In this document: positions 55,820 through 64,000 of the stretch, one piece after another | Position numbering within the stretch: position 1 is the first letter of the stretch | Layout: each line of letters opens with the position of its first letter | NCBI GenBank assembly: GCA_021819135.1 | Contig: JAKASE010000002.1 | Span: forward strand, 62,001-126,000 | Direction of reading: 5' to 3' | Length of the DNA stretch: 64,000 bases | Origin: Thermoplasmata archaeon | GTDB taxonomy: Archaea > Thermoplasmatota > Thermoplasmata > Lutacidiplasmatales > UBA184 | Notes under the pieces: generated by a model | Told to the model about the DNA's origin: nothing | Databases searched by the model: none | Seen by the model: only the letters and a program-made list of their open reading frames with translations | Made by a program: the position numbers and the translations under genes

Positions 55820-57220
55820 ATGTCGCCGGTTCGCATGGAGAAGGACTCCCTGGGACCCCGTGAGGTCCCGGAGTCGGCCTACTGGGGGATCCAGACGCTT
55901 CGCGCCCGCGAGAACTTCCCGGTGAGCGGTCTCCGCTCCTCCCGGCACCTCATCCGGGCCTACGCCTACCTCAAGCTCGCCTGTTGCCGCGCGAACGTCG
56001 AGCTCGGCGGGCTCGATGCCGACCGGGGTCGCGCGATCGCCCAGGCGGGAGAGGAGATGGCCGCGGGCCGCTTCGACGGGGAGTTCGTGATCGACGTCTT
56101 CCAGGCCGGGGCCGGCACCTCCTTCCACATGAACGTCAACGAGGTCCTCGCGAACCGGGCGCTCGAGATCCGTGGCAAGGCCCGGGGCGACTACCAGGAC
56201 CTGAGCCCGAACGACCATGTCAACCGGGGACAGTCCACCAACGACACCTACCCCTCGGCGGCGCAGGTCGGCTCGCTGCTCGCCTTCCGCGAGCTAAGGC
56301 CGTCGCTCACGACGCTCATCGCGAGCCTGCGGAAGAAGGGCGAGGAGTTCGCCCACGAACCGAAATCCGGCCGCACGCACCTGAAGGACGCCATGCCGGT
56401 GACGCTCGGGAGCGAGTTCCGGGCGTACGCCTCGGCCCTCGAGCACGTGCTCGAGTCGCTCCCGGCGGTCGAGCGCGCGCTCGCCGAGATCCCCCTCGGG
56501 GGAAGTGCGGTGGGTAGCGGGGTCAACTCGGTGCCCGGGTTCCGGGCCCGCTCGGTCGCGGAGTACGCGCGCCTCACGGGGCTCCCGCTCGCCGTGAGCC
56601 GCGACCCGTTCGAGACGATGCAGAGCCGCTGGCCTCTCGGGGCGGCCGCGGGCTGGCTGCGCACCCTGGCGCTCGAGCTCGTGCGGATCGCGAACGACCT
56701 CCGCCTCCTGTCGAGCGGCCCCGCGACGGGCTTCGACGAGATCCGGCTTCCCGAGATCCAGCCCGGCTCGTCGATCATGCCGGCCAAGGTGAACCCGTCC
56801 GCGGCGGAGTGTCTCAACATGGTGGCGTTCCACGTGATCGGCGCCGACGCCGCGACCGCCCAGGCGGTGGCGGCCGGCCAGCTCGAGATCAATGTGATGA
56901 TGCCGCTCGCGGCGTACGAGGTGATGTTCGCGGCCGAGATCCTGACGAACTACCTCCCCGTCTTCGCGCGGACGTGCGTCGACGGGATCACCGCGAACCG
57001 ACCCCGTCTCGAGAAGTTCCTGATGGAGTCGGCCGCCCTCGCGACCGTCCTGACGCCGAAGCTCGGGTACCTCAAGGTCGCCGAGGTCCTCCACGAGGCC
57101 GAGCGGTCGGGCCGTCCGGTCAAGGAGCTGCTCGTGGCCCAGGGGCTGCTCACGAAGGAGGAGGTCGAGTCCCTCCTCGGGCAGGCGGCCCTCCTGAAGC
57201 TCACCGCGCCGGTACCGTGA
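55820..57220 (+). CDS. aspA: Class II aspartase/fumarase family lyase
   Basis: Reversible elimination of ammonia from aspartate or water from malate, giving fumarate. Conserved blocks: GAGTSFHMNVNEVLANRALE, DHVNRGQSTNDTYPSA, GRTHLKDAMPVTLGSEF, the catalytic SS loop GSSIMPAKVNPSAAE, and QLEINVMMPLAAYEVM. VNRGQSTNDTYP leans to aspartase, whereas NVNEVLANRA and GRTHL recall fumarase C, so I cannot fully separate them. 466 residues. ATG 55820 lies 30 nt after a TATA-like box; the upstream extension is antisense of the membrane gene. Confidence 0.85.
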   Translation: MSPVRMEKDSLGPREVPESAYWGIQTLRARENFPVSGLRSSRHLIRAYAYLKLACCRANVELGGLDADRGRAIAQAGEEMAAGRFDGEFVIDVFQAGAGTSFHMNVNEVLANRALEIRGKARGDYQDLSPNDHVNRGQSTNDTYPSAAQVGSLLAFRELRPSLTTLIASLRKKGEEFAHEPKSGRTHLKDAMPVTLGSEFRAYASALEHVLESLPAVERALAEIPLGGSAVGSGVNSVPGFRARSVAEYARLTGLPLAVSRDPFETMQSRWPLGAAAGWLRTLALELVRIANDLRLLSSGPATGFDEIRLPEIQPGSSIMPAKVNPSAAECLNMVAFHVIGADAATAQAVAAGQLEINVMMPLAAYEVMFAAEILTNYLPVFARTCVDGITANRPRLEKFLMESAALATVLTPKLGYLKVAEVLHEAERSGRPVKELLVAQGLLTKEEVESLLGQAALLKLTAPVP

Positions 57221-57279
57221 CGAGCGGGCCAGCGCGCGCTTAAGACCCTCCGGGTCCGTCCGCCGGCCCACGGGACCGC

Positions 57280-58038
57280 ATGGCCACGATCGAGGAGACC
57301 GCCGTCGCGCTCGCGAACCAGGGGTCGGAGGAGTTTCGGCAGGCGACGGACGTCCTCGGCAAGGTCGGGCTCACCCGGTACGAGGCCCGGGCGTACATCG
57401 CGCTGGTCGCCCGGGGCGTCGGCGACGCCGCGACGATCGCGACCGCCGCCGGCATCCCGCGGACGAGCGCCTACAAGGTCCTCGAGTCGCTCGCGGAGAA
57501 GGGCTACGCGCAGCCGACCGGGGGGAAGCCGATCCTCTTCCGTCCGTCCCCCCCGCTCGACGTCGCCGACGCGCTCAAGGGGGCGATCCAGGAGGTCTTC
57601 GAGAAGCTCGCGAACCTCCACCGGGTCGTCGCCGAGCATGGCGAACCCCAGCTCGTCTACCTCCTGAGCGAACGCGACAAGGTCGTCGGCAAGATCGGCG
57701 AGCTCCTCGACCAGGCGACGGCGACGTTCATCCTCACGACCCCGCAGGTCGCCGAGCTCCGGGATGACCTCGGCAAGAAGATCCAGCACGCGGTGAAGCG
57801 CGGGGTCCACGTCACCTTCGTCACCGCCCCGCTCCAGCGCGTGCCCGAGGGGGTCGAGTACGTCCCCCGCGAGAACCTCCTCGCGACCGAGGTCCTCGCC
57901 GATGGGGAGCACGCGCTCCTCGCCGCCCCCGGCCTCGACGCCTGCGGGTTCACCGACAACCCGATCCTGATCGCCCACCTCAAGCAGTTCCTCGAGGTGA
58001 TCCTCGAGAAGGGACCCGAGGCCCCGCCCCCCTCCTAG
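57280..58038 (+). CDS. TrmB-type transcriptional regulator
   Basis: Regulators of this family control sugar and other catabolic genes in archaea. The N-terminal winged helix is VLGKVGLTRYEARAYIALVARGVGDAATIATAAGIPRTSAYKVLESLAEKGYAQ (residues 24-78). A coiled-coil segment (DVADALKGAIQEVFEKLANLHRVV) is followed by a PLD-like effector half (ATFILTTPQVAELRDDLGKKIQHAVKRGVHVTFVT). 252 residues. A TATA-like GCTTAAGACC is about 38 nt before the ATG. It sits between aspA and taw2 and might regulate either; no operator is visible. Confidence 0.88.
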   Translation: MATIEETAVALANQGSEEFRQATDVLGKVGLTRYEARAYIALVARGVGDAATIATAAGIPRTSAYKVLESLAEKGYAQPTGGKPILFRPSPPLDVADALKGAIQEVFEKLANLHRVVAEHGEPQLVYLLSERDKVVGKIGELLDQATATFILTTPQVAELRDDLGKKIQHAVKRGVHVTFVTAPLQRVPEGVEYVPRENLLATEVLADGEHALLAAPGLDACGFTDNPILIAHLKQFLEVILEKGPEAPPPS

Positions 58039-58057
58039 GGCGCGGGACCCGCCTCGG

Positions 58058-58936
58058 ATGACGGACCCCCCGACGCCCCGGCGGGAGCGGATGGCGCCCG
58101 CCGAACGGGTGCGGGCGCGTCTCCGCGCGGCCGCGGGCGAGGCGGTGGCCGAGGCGATGCCGGACGGCTACCAGAGGCTCGGGCGCGTCCTTCTGCTCCG
58201 TCTGCCGGAGTCGCTCCGGCCGTACGGGCCGACGATCGGCTCGGCCTGGAAAGAGGAGCTCGGCGTCGCCACGGTCCTCGCCGTCTCGGGGCCGGTCGCC
58301 GGGGAGTACCGGGAGCCACAGGTCGAGCGGCTGGCGGGCACGGACACGGAGACGGAGGTCGTCGAGCACGGCGTCCGCTGGCGGTTCGACGCCGCCCGCC
58401 TCATGTTCGCGGCCGGGAACCGGACCGAACGCCAGCGCGCGGGTCGGCTCGCCCGGCCCGGCGAGTCGGTCGTCGACCTGTTCGCCGGGATCGGTTACTT
58501 CACGATCCCGGCCGCACGCGCGGGAGCGGCTCGCGTGGTCGCCGTCGAGAAGAACCCGGTCGCCGTCCACTACCTCCGGGAGAACGTCCGACGCAACGGC
58601 GTGGCGGACCGGGTCGAAGTGCGGCCGGGGGACAACCGCGAGGTGCCGCTCGCCCGCGGGGAGGCGGACCGCGTGTTCCTCGGCTACCTGCCGAGCGCGA
58701 TCCCCTGGGTGACCCGCGCGCTCGACCTCCTGCGCCCGTCGGGCGGGTGGATCCACGTCCATCTGGTGGTCGACGCGCGGGGCGCGCTCCGACATGCCGC
58801 CGACACCGTCGAGGCGGCGGTGCGCGCGGGCGGGGGGGTCCTGCTCGCGCCTCCCCAGGCCCGGGAGGTCAAGCCGTACGGGCCGGGCCGCACGCATGCC
58901 GTCGTCGACGCCCGGGTCCGACCCCGGCGACCGTGA
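58058..58936 (+). CDS. taw2: tRNA wybutosine-pathway enzyme Taw2-like (Trm5/Tyw2 family)
   Basis: Class I SAM-dependent enzyme acting on G37-derived wyosine of tRNA-Phe. The SAM fold has VVDLFAGIGYFTIPAARAGA and VVAVEKNPVAVHYLRENVRRNG; the active-site region is RVFLGYLPSAIPWVTRALDLLRPSGGWIHVH. The Asn-Pro-Pro or Asn-Leu-Pro active-site motif of Trm5 is replaced by GYLPSA, as in Tyw2/Taw2, which transfers the aminocarboxypropyl group. The N-terminal RNA-binding segment is shortened to about 120 residues. Start ATG 58058; M12 is possible. Trm5b remains an alternative. Confidence 0.75.
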   Translation: MTDPPTPRRERMAPAERVRARLRAAAGEAVAEAMPDGYQRLGRVLLLRLPESLRPYGPTIGSAWKEELGVATVLAVSGPVAGEYREPQVERLAGTDTETEVVEHGVRWRFDAARLMFAAGNRTERQRAGRLARPGESVVDLFAGIGYFTIPAARAGAARVVAVEKNPVAVHYLRENVRRNGVADRVEVRPGDNREVPLARGEADRVFLGYLPSAIPWVTRALDLLRPSGGWIHVHLVVDARGALRHAADTVEAAVRAGGGVLLAPPQAREVKPYGPGRTHAVVDARVRPRRP

Positions 58937-59002
58937 GCCCACGCCGGGGCCCAAGGGCCGCCGCCTCCGAACCTTCATCCCTCTCCCCTCCTACCGGGGT
59001 CC

Positions 59003-59545
59003 GTGAGGAGCAGCACCGGCTCCATCCGACCGGTCGCGACCTCGGACCCGGTCGGCGAGCGGGTCCTTGAGGCCGCGCTCGAACGCATCCGTACGATGCG
59101 TACCGCGGGTCACCTGCGGGCCTGGTTCGACCGGGAGCTCCGCCACGACCTCTATCGCATCTCCGCTCCGCTGCTCCGTGCGGCCCCGGCGCTGGACCGG
59201 ATACCGGACCCCCTCGTGCCCGTGGTCCTGCAGCACTTCCTTCCGCTCGTGACCGAGGGAGCCGACCTGTTCCCGGAGGAGCTCCGCACAGGATCGGACC
59301 TCTTGAGCCCGGAGTCGGCGGTCCCGGGACCGCTCGTGCCGGCCACGGTCCAGGTCCGGGGCCCGGATCGCGCACCGCGGACCGTGCCCGGCGTGCTCCT
59401 CCTCCCCGGGCTCGTGACGTTCCCGGTCCACGTGTCGGGGGTCGAGGGTGCCTCCGAGGTGCTCGTCTGCTTCGGACCGTCGTCGTTGACGGGCGCGTAC
59501 CTCGATCGCACCGCGGACTCCCTCGTGCTCGACGCCGTCCGCTAG
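59003..59545 (+). CDS. Hypothetical protein
   Basis: A 180-residue soluble protein with no recognised family. The N-terminal half is helical (ERVLEAALERIRTMRTAGHLRAWFDRELRHDLYRISAPLLRAAP), with a Pro-rich connector (DRIPDPLVPVVLQHFLPLV). The C-terminal half is beta-like (GPLVPATVQVRGPDRAPRTVPGVLLLPGLVTFPVHVSGVEG). GTG start; the AT-rich signal upstream is weak. It lies 66 bp after taw2 on the same strand and convergent to the aminotransferase. Confidence 0.55.
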   Translation: MRSSTGSIRPVATSDPVGERVLEAALERIRTMRTAGHLRAWFDRELRHDLYRISAPLLRAAPALDRIPDPLVPVVLQHFLPLVTEGADLFPEELRTGSDLLSPESAVPGPLVPATVQVRGPDRAPRTVPGVLLLPGLVTFPVHVSGVEGASEVLVCFGPSSLTGAYLDRTADSLVLDAVR

Positions 59546-59598
59546 CGGCCGCGCCCGGGAGTCCCGATCCCGACGAAGCGGGCCGGGGGGCGGCGGTC

Positions 59599-60726
59599 CT
59601 ACGTCGCGGAGGGGGCAGGCGCGCGGGCGGAGAGCTCCCGCACGGTCTCGGGGAACGCGCGGGCGAACCGCTCGATGTCCGACGGGGGGTTCGAGAAAGA
59701 GACGCGGACGAACCGGTTCCCGTGCTTCGGGGAGAGGTAGTTGCCCGCGCGGACGAAGACCCCATGCTCTCGCAGCATCCGGTCCTGGATCGCGTCGGGG
59801 GAGAGCCCGAGCTCGCCGACGTCGATGACCATCATGTTCGCCCGCGACGGGTAGACCGGGAGCGAGGTCCGCGGGACGTGCTCCACGACCTCCCGGATCC
59901 GGGCGGCGTTCGCCCGGGTCTGGCGGACGACCTCGCCGATCCAGGCGGCCTTCGAGCGGAGCGCCGCACGGGCAGCGACCTGGGCGAGGATGTTCACGCC
60001 GAGGTCGTTCGTGTTAAACCGCCCCACCTTCGCGAGGAGATCCGGCCGGGCGGAGAACCCTCCGATCCGCAGACCCGCGAGTCCGCAGTTCTTGGAGACG
60101 GACCAGACGGTCACGGTCTCCTCGGGGGCGAACTCCGCGGCGAGGGCGTGCGCGTCGGTGAAGTCCCGGTAGGTGACGTCGTTGAGGAGCGTGAGGTGGT
60201 GGTCGTGCGCGATCTCAGCGATCGCGCGGACCTCCTCCCGCGGGTACCCCGAGCCGAGCGGGTTGAGCGGATCGATCAGGAGGATCATCCTCGTCTTCGG
60301 ACCGATCGCCTCGCGGACCCGATCGCTCGTCAGGCGGAAGGGGGGCGCGTAGATGTCGAGGTTCTTCGTGTGCGCGCCGGCGAGCTCCACGAACTTGTGG
60401 ATGATGAGGTAGCTCGGGTCGGAGGCGATCACTTCGTCGCCGGCGGAAAGCAGCGCCCGCGCGATCATGTAGAGCGACTCGGTCCCCCCGCTCGTCAGGA
60501 ACGGTCGGATCCCCGCCAGCCCGAGGTCGGCGGTGATGAGGTCGAGGAGCTCGGGGTCGCCGGCAGCCGGCGGGTACCCTTCGTACCGGCGCTCCCGGAT
60601 CGCCTCATCGAGGGCCCCGCGGACGACCTCGGGGGGAACGAGGTGGTTCGTGTTCTGGCTCAGCCAGGCGATCTCCTGGCGGTGGGCATGGGCGTAGCGG
60701 AAGGCGTCGGACGCCGGGCTCGCCAT
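59599..60726 (-). CDS. Class I/II pyridoxal-phosphate aminotransferase
   Basis: A fold-type I aminotransferase, resembling histidinol-phosphate or aspartate/tyrosine enzymes. The PLP lysine lies in TVWSVSKNCGLAGLRIGG; the Asp/Tyr contact block is LLIDPLNPLGSGYPREEV, where the canonical NPxNPTG is changed to DPLNPLGSG. The glycine-rich site is FLTSGGTESLYMIARALL, and the C-terminal Arg for the substrate carboxylate is in FVRVSFSNPPSDIERF. 375 residues. The specific substrate is not readable. It is 37 bp after ubiE on the same strand. Confidence 0.88.
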   Translation of the reverse strand: MASPASDAFRYAHAHRQEIAWLSQNTNHLVPPEVVRGALDEAIRERRYEGYPPAAGDPELLDLITADLGLAGIRPFLTSGGTESLYMIARALLSAGDEVIASDPSYLIIHKFVELAGAHTKNLDIYAPPFRLTSDRVREAIGPKTRMILLIDPLNPLGSGYPREEVRAIAEIAHDHHLTLLNDVTYRDFTDAHALAAEFAPEETVTVWSVSKNCGLAGLRIGGFSARPDLLAKVGRFNTNDLGVNILAQVAARAALRSKAAWIGEVVRQTRANAARIREVVEHVPRTSLPVYPSRANMMVIDVGELGLSPDAIQDRMLREHGVFVRAGNYLSPKHGNRFVRVSFSNPPSDIERFARAFPETVRELSARAPAPSAT

Positions 60727-60763
60727 GCCCGTTCACGGTCCCGGACGGGCATAACGCTGCGGG

Positions 60764-61546
60764 TCAGCGGGACGAACCGGCCTCTCCGAGGAACGTCGTC
60801 ACGATCCCGAGGGACTGGGGGCGTCCCTCCGCCCGCGGGAATCCGGCGCGGCGCATCTTCTCCGTCAGGGCCTCGCGGGAGGGGAGGAGCTTGAGCGACT
60901 CGGGCAGGTACCGGTACGGGCCCTCGCTGCCGACGGCCGCCCCGAGGCTCGGGACGACCCGGTCGAAGTAGGCGTGGAAGAGCCGTCCGAACGCCGGCCG
61001 GACAGGCTCCGTGATCTCGAGCATCAGCACCACCCCGCCCGGCCGCAGCACGCGCCGCATCTCCCCGAGCGCGAGGTCGAGGTCGGTCAGGTTGCGGGCG
61101 ACGAAGGCGCTCGTGACGAGATCGAACGCCCCGTCCGCGAACGGCAGGCGCATCGCGGTCGCGCGACCGAAGTCGAGCCGGCCCCCTTCCCCGTGGCCCC
61201 GGGTCGCCGACCGCGCCCGCCGGACCATGGCGGCGGTGAAATCCCCCGCGACGACCCGCATCGCCGGATAGTGCCGGGCGACCTGCCGCGCGAGCTCGCC
61301 GGTCCCGCAGCCGATGTCGAGCGCCCGCGCGAACCGACCCGGGGCGCGGAACCGGTCGAGGTCCCAGAGCGCTCTCGGCCGCCAGAGGTAGTCGTTGCCG
61401 AGCGACGCGAGATGGTCGAACCACTCGTACCGTTCGACGATGTGCGTGAACATCCGCTGGACGTCCCGCTCGAACGAAGGGAGCGAGCGGCTCGGATACG
61501 GGGAGCCGTCGGCGGCGGACGGCCCCGGTGCCCCCCCGATCGGCAT
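60764..61546 (-). CDS. ubiE: UbiE/MenG-type C-methyltransferase
   Basis: SAM-dependent methylation of a demethylquinone ring. Motifs: VQRMFTHIVERYEWFDHLASLGNDYLWRPRAL, SAM motif LDIGCGTGELARQVAR, VVAGDFTAAMVRRAR, PFADGAFDLVTSAFVARNLTDLDLALGEMRRVLRPGGVVLMLEIT. It has the standard UbiE order with 260 residues. The internal ATG at 61546 was chosen because a TATA-like GCTTAAGGC lies about 25 nt upstream. With UbiA and UbiD elsewhere in the window it supports a prenylated quinone, probably a menaquinone relative. Confidence 0.86.
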   Translation of the reverse strand: MPIGGAPGPSAADGSPYPSRSLPSFERDVQRMFTHIVERYEWFDHLASLGNDYLWRPRALWDLDRFRAPGRFARALDIGCGTGELARQVARHYPAMRVVAGDFTAAMVRRARSATRGHGEGGRLDFGRATAMRLPFADGAFDLVTSAFVARNLTDLDLALGEMRRVLRPGGVVLMLEITEPVRPAFGRLFHAYFDRVVPSLGAAVGSEGPYRYLPESLKLLPSREALTEKMRRAGFPRAEGRPQSLGIVTTFLGEAGSSR

Positions 61547-61571
61547 CGAGGACCCAGCGCGGCGTCCTGCC

Positions 61572-64000
61572 TTAAGCGGGAGGTGTCGACGGCGCCCCGC
61601 GGAGCGCCCGGGCCAGCGATTCGTGCCGCGCGGCAAGGTCCGGCCGGTGCGCGAGGAGGCCCTCCTTCTCCGCCTCGGCAAGGCGCGCCCGGGCCTCGTC
61701 GAGCTCGCCGCGGCGCGAGGAGAGGCCGGCGAGCCGGAACAGCATCTCGGGGACCTCGGAGCCGAGCCGCAGCTCCCGGCCCCGGGCGAGCGCCTCCTGG
61801 TAGTGCCCCTCGGCCTCGTCGAGCGATCCCTCCGCCTCGGCGACCTGGCCGCGCGTCATCGCGATCTGCTGGTCCGCGAGGCGGTCCCCGATCGGACCGA
61901 GGGTGCGGACCGAGCGGTCGAGCGCGCGCCTCGCCTCCACAGGTCGGCCGAGCTCGCTCAGCCACTGGGCGAGATTGAGGTGGCAGTAGCCGATCCATAT
62001 CGGGGAACGGGAGCGCTCGGCGGCCGACACCGCGACCTCCATGTCCCGCAGCGCCCCCTCGGTACGGCCGGCGCTGTACTCGAGCACGGCGCGGTTCATC
62101 AGGACCCGCGCCCGGGCGCCGTGGTCCTCCACCGTGGCGAACAGGTCGGCCGCCCGTCCGTAGAGCTCGAGCGCGGGACCGAAGCGGGTCTCCCCGAGCG
62201 GCACCATCGTGTTCGCGACATCGACCAGGGCATGGCCCCGCTCGAGCGGGGTCCCCTCCCGCTCCGCGATCTCGAGAGCGGCGCGTTGATGGGTCTCGGC
62301 CGCGACGAGGTCGCCCCGCCGCCAGAAGACGACGCCGAGCACCCGGTGGGCCGCCATGAGGTCGCGGGGCGTCCCGACCCGCTCCAGGATCCCCATCGCC
62401 TCCCGCGCCAGGGCCTCGGCCGAGGCGTACTCGCTCTTCTCGCTGCGGGTCTGCGCGAGCCCGAGCAGGGCGCGCCCGAGCTCGAGGGCGGCGCCGGGGT
62501 GCGCGCGCGCGAGCTCGACGGCCTCCGCGAGGGCGGCCTCCGCTCGGGGGAGGCTCCCGAGCTCGTCGAGCAGGCGCCCCTCCTCCGTCAGGAGGCGGAT
62601 CTCCCGGCGGAGGTCCCGCGACGCGGAGCGCCGCTCGGACTCGAGCGCCCGGGCGATGTGCGCGACCGCGGCCTCGAACGCGAACGCCCGCGTCGCTCCC
62701 TCGGCGGCGCGGAGGTTGTACTCGATCGCTCGAGGGTCGTCCTGGCCGAGGTAGAACTGGCGGGCGAGCTCGGCGTCGCTCACCCCGCCGACCATGGCGA
62801 GCGCGCGCCCCGCCTTGCGATGGAGGATGCGGCGTCGGGTCTCGGTGAGCTCGGCGTAGACGCTGGCCCGGACCCCCTCGGTGACGAACTCGTAGACCTC
62901 GTCGCCCCGCTCCCGGAGCAGTCCCTGGTGGACGAGCCGGTCGAGGCTCTCGGTGACCCGCTCCTCGCCCATGCCGGCCACCGCGGCGAGGCACGGGAAC
63001 TCGAACCGCTTCCCGAGGACCGCCGCGTACGTCAGGAGCCGCCGGTCCGAGAGGGCGAGGTTCCGGGTCCGTTCGAGCAGGATCGCCGAGAGGTCCCGTT
63101 CGACCGAGGGGGGCTCGGCCGAACGGCTGCTCGAGCCGGTCACGGTCCGTACCAGCTGTTCGAAGAACAACGGATTCCCCTCGGTCTGGGCGTGCCACCG
63201 GGTCACGTCGCTCGGGTCCGGGGCGTGGCCGCCCAGGATCCACCGGGCGAACTCGGTGACCTCGGGCATCGTGAGGGGACGGAGCACGACCGAGCGGACG
63301 GAGGGATGGCGGCGCAGCGCCGCGAGGGAGGTCGGGTCGGTCTCCGAGGGCTCTCCGACGGCGCCGAGCGTGGCGACGAGCGCGATCGGGCTCTGGTCGA
63401 ACTCGTTCACGAGCCTCCGCAGGAACTCGATCGACGGAGGGTCGGCGAGCTCGAGGTCGTCGACCGCGAGGAGCAGGGGCTGCTCCCGCGCGAGCTCCCG
63501 GAACCCCTCGGAGAGGCGGCCGAGCATCTCCTCCCGGCCGGCCCCGAGACCCTCGATGTGGGTCGGACCGACCGGAGCGAGGAGCCGCTCGAGGTCGTCG
63601 CGCATCGGAGCCACCGACGCGGGCTCCGGACCCGGCTCCGGGGGGGCCGGCTCCGTCTCGAACGGTGCCACGAACATCGCGAGACCCGTCACCGGGCCGA
63701 GCGAGACCGTGCGGTGCCGGCTCGCCCCTCCCGACCCGCCCAGGAGCTCCCGGACGAGCGAGAACGGCACGGGGATCTCGGTGGGGGCGGCCCGTCCCGT
63801 GAGGACCCGGTATCCCTGGAGCTCGGCCCGGTCCGCCGCGGCCCGGAGGACGTGGCTCTTGCCGATGCCGCCGGGGCCGGTGACCAGGAGGACGGCGCCC
63901 TGCCCGTCGCGCGCCCGCCGGAGCGTCCGCTCGACCTCGTCGAGGACCTCCTCACGGCCGAAGACCGGGACCGACGGCTCCGACCGGGCGGTGCCTCCGC
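61572..64000 (-). CDS. AAA_16/MalT-like STAND-type ATPase with TPR repeats (5' end outside window)
   Basis: A large signal-transduction ATPase cut by the window's right edge. Translating past the listed ORF start shows an N-terminal PVFGREEVLDEVERTLRRA and Walker A TGPGGIGKSH just inside the edge; the ORF's GTG at 63770 is therefore internal. Walker B is LLLAVDDLELAD. After the ATPase, winged-helix segments (LALSDRRLLTYAAVLGKRF, VTESLDRLVHQGLLRERGDEVYEFV) precede about ten TPR-like repeats to the C-terminus. No LuxR-type DNA-binding domain is visible; about 808 residues are seen. Role: likely a ligand-gated switch. Confidence 0.82.
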   Translation of the reverse strand, partial: GGTARSEPSVPVFGREEVLDEVERTLRRARDGQGAVLLVTGPGGIGKSHVLRAAADRAELQGYRVLTGRAAPTEIPVPFSLVRELLGGSGGASRHRTVSLGPVTGLAMFVAPFETEPAPPEPGPEPASVAPMRDDLERLLAPVGPTHIEGLGAGREEMLGRLSEGFRELAREQPLLLAVDDLELADPPSIEFLRRLVNEFDQSPIALVATLGAVGEPSETDPTSLAALRRHPSVRSVVLRPLTMPEVTEFARWILGGHAPDPSDVTRWHAQTEGNPLFFEQLVRTVTGSSSRSAEPPSVERDLSAILLERTRNLALSDRRLLTYAAVLGKRFEFPCLAAVAGMGEERVTESLDRLVHQGLLRERGDEVYEFVTEGVRASVYAELTETRRRILHRKAGRALAMVGGVSDAELARQFYLGQDDPRAIEYNLRAAEGATRAFAFEAAVAHIARALESERRSASRDLRREIRLLTEEGRLLDELGSLPRAEAALAEAVELARAHPGAALELGRALLGLAQTRSEKSEYASAEALAREAMGILERVGTPRDLMAAHRVLGVVFWRRGDLVAAETHQRAALEIAEREGTPLERGHALVDVANTMVPLGETRFGPALELYGRAADLFATVEDHGARARVLMNRAVLEYSAGRTEGALRDMEVAVSAAERSRSPIWIGYCHLNLAQWLSELGRPVEARRALDRSVRTLGPIGDRLADQQIAMTRGQVAEAEGSLDEAEGHYQEALARGRELRLGSEVPEMLFRLAGLSSRRGELDEARARLAEAEKEGLLAHRPDLAARHESLARALRGAPSTPPA

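Overview
The window is about 70% GC, almost fully coding, and archaeal. It carries transcription factor S, RNA polymerase subunit L, Alba, archaeal uS15, archaeosine synthase, KptA, a Taw2-like enzyme, a nuclease-less Hef-type helicase, archaeal AsnRS and TrpRS, and TATA-like boxes about 25-35 nt upstream of many start codons with no ribosome-binding site, which indicates leaderless transcripts. A bacterial-type GyrA, a folate-pathway dihydropteroate synthase and a stand-alone Hef helicase domain together point to Thermoplasmatota. The high GC suggests one of the uncultivated soil or sediment lineages rather than classical Thermoplasma. The lineage is an inference from gene content and was not computed. 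I saw no rRNA, CRISPR array, insertion sequence or prophage.

Layout. 0-7.7 kb: a P-loop nucleoside-kinase-like gene diverges from folP; then a minus-strand operon reads rps15 > DHH phosphoesterase > gyrA > small zinc ribbon, followed by two tandem 112-residue paralogs. 7.7-20.5 kb: a zinc-ribbon protein and trpS; a TPR protein; an OB-fold SSB with an RGG-like tail and a structured 5' leader; a RAM-domain protein with a possible thioredoxin-fold front half; carAB; a thioredoxin-reductase-like flavoprotein; a HAD hydrolase; a duplicated zinc ribbon; and an orphan DNA methyltransferase with a winged-helix front end. 20.5-26.2 kb: a phosphate/polyphosphate island (CHAD, Ppx/GppA-HD, two tandem thymidylate-kinase-like proteins, SixA, PhoU). 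It ends at the only strongly AT-rich spacer of the window, which carries repeated ACTATA boxes.

26.2-34.8 kb: a stand-alone RnfD/NqrB-like membrane protein with an extra extracellular tail, an EamA transporter and OsmC; then a plus-strand cluster of P-loop protein, ABC exporter, M14 carboxypeptidase, small membrane protein and double winged-helix regulator. 34.9-43.8 kb: tRNA-Val overlaps the 3' end of arcS; a UbiA/UbiD pair; an HTH_10 regulator; dut; the Hef helicase; and a membrane glycosyltransferase.

43.8-64 kb: several zinc-ribbon membrane proteins, a VOC protein, aldehyde dehydrogenase, rpoL-kptA divergent from purD, tfs-asnS, a GNAT protein, tRNA-Leu followed by a zinc-ribbon coiled-coil gene, Alba convergent with a DUF1614-RDD membrane protein, aspartase/fumarase, a TrmB regulator, Taw2, an aminotransferase, UbiE, and a large AAA_16/TPR ATPase cut by the window edge. 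UbiA, UbiD and UbiE together suggest a prenylquinone. ArcS, Taw2 and KptA show extensive tRNA modification and repair.

The best candidates for something undescribed are the CHAD/Ppx/Tmk-pair/SixA/PhoU island, the P-loop/ABC/M14 export-like operon, and the arcS-tRNA-Val overlap.
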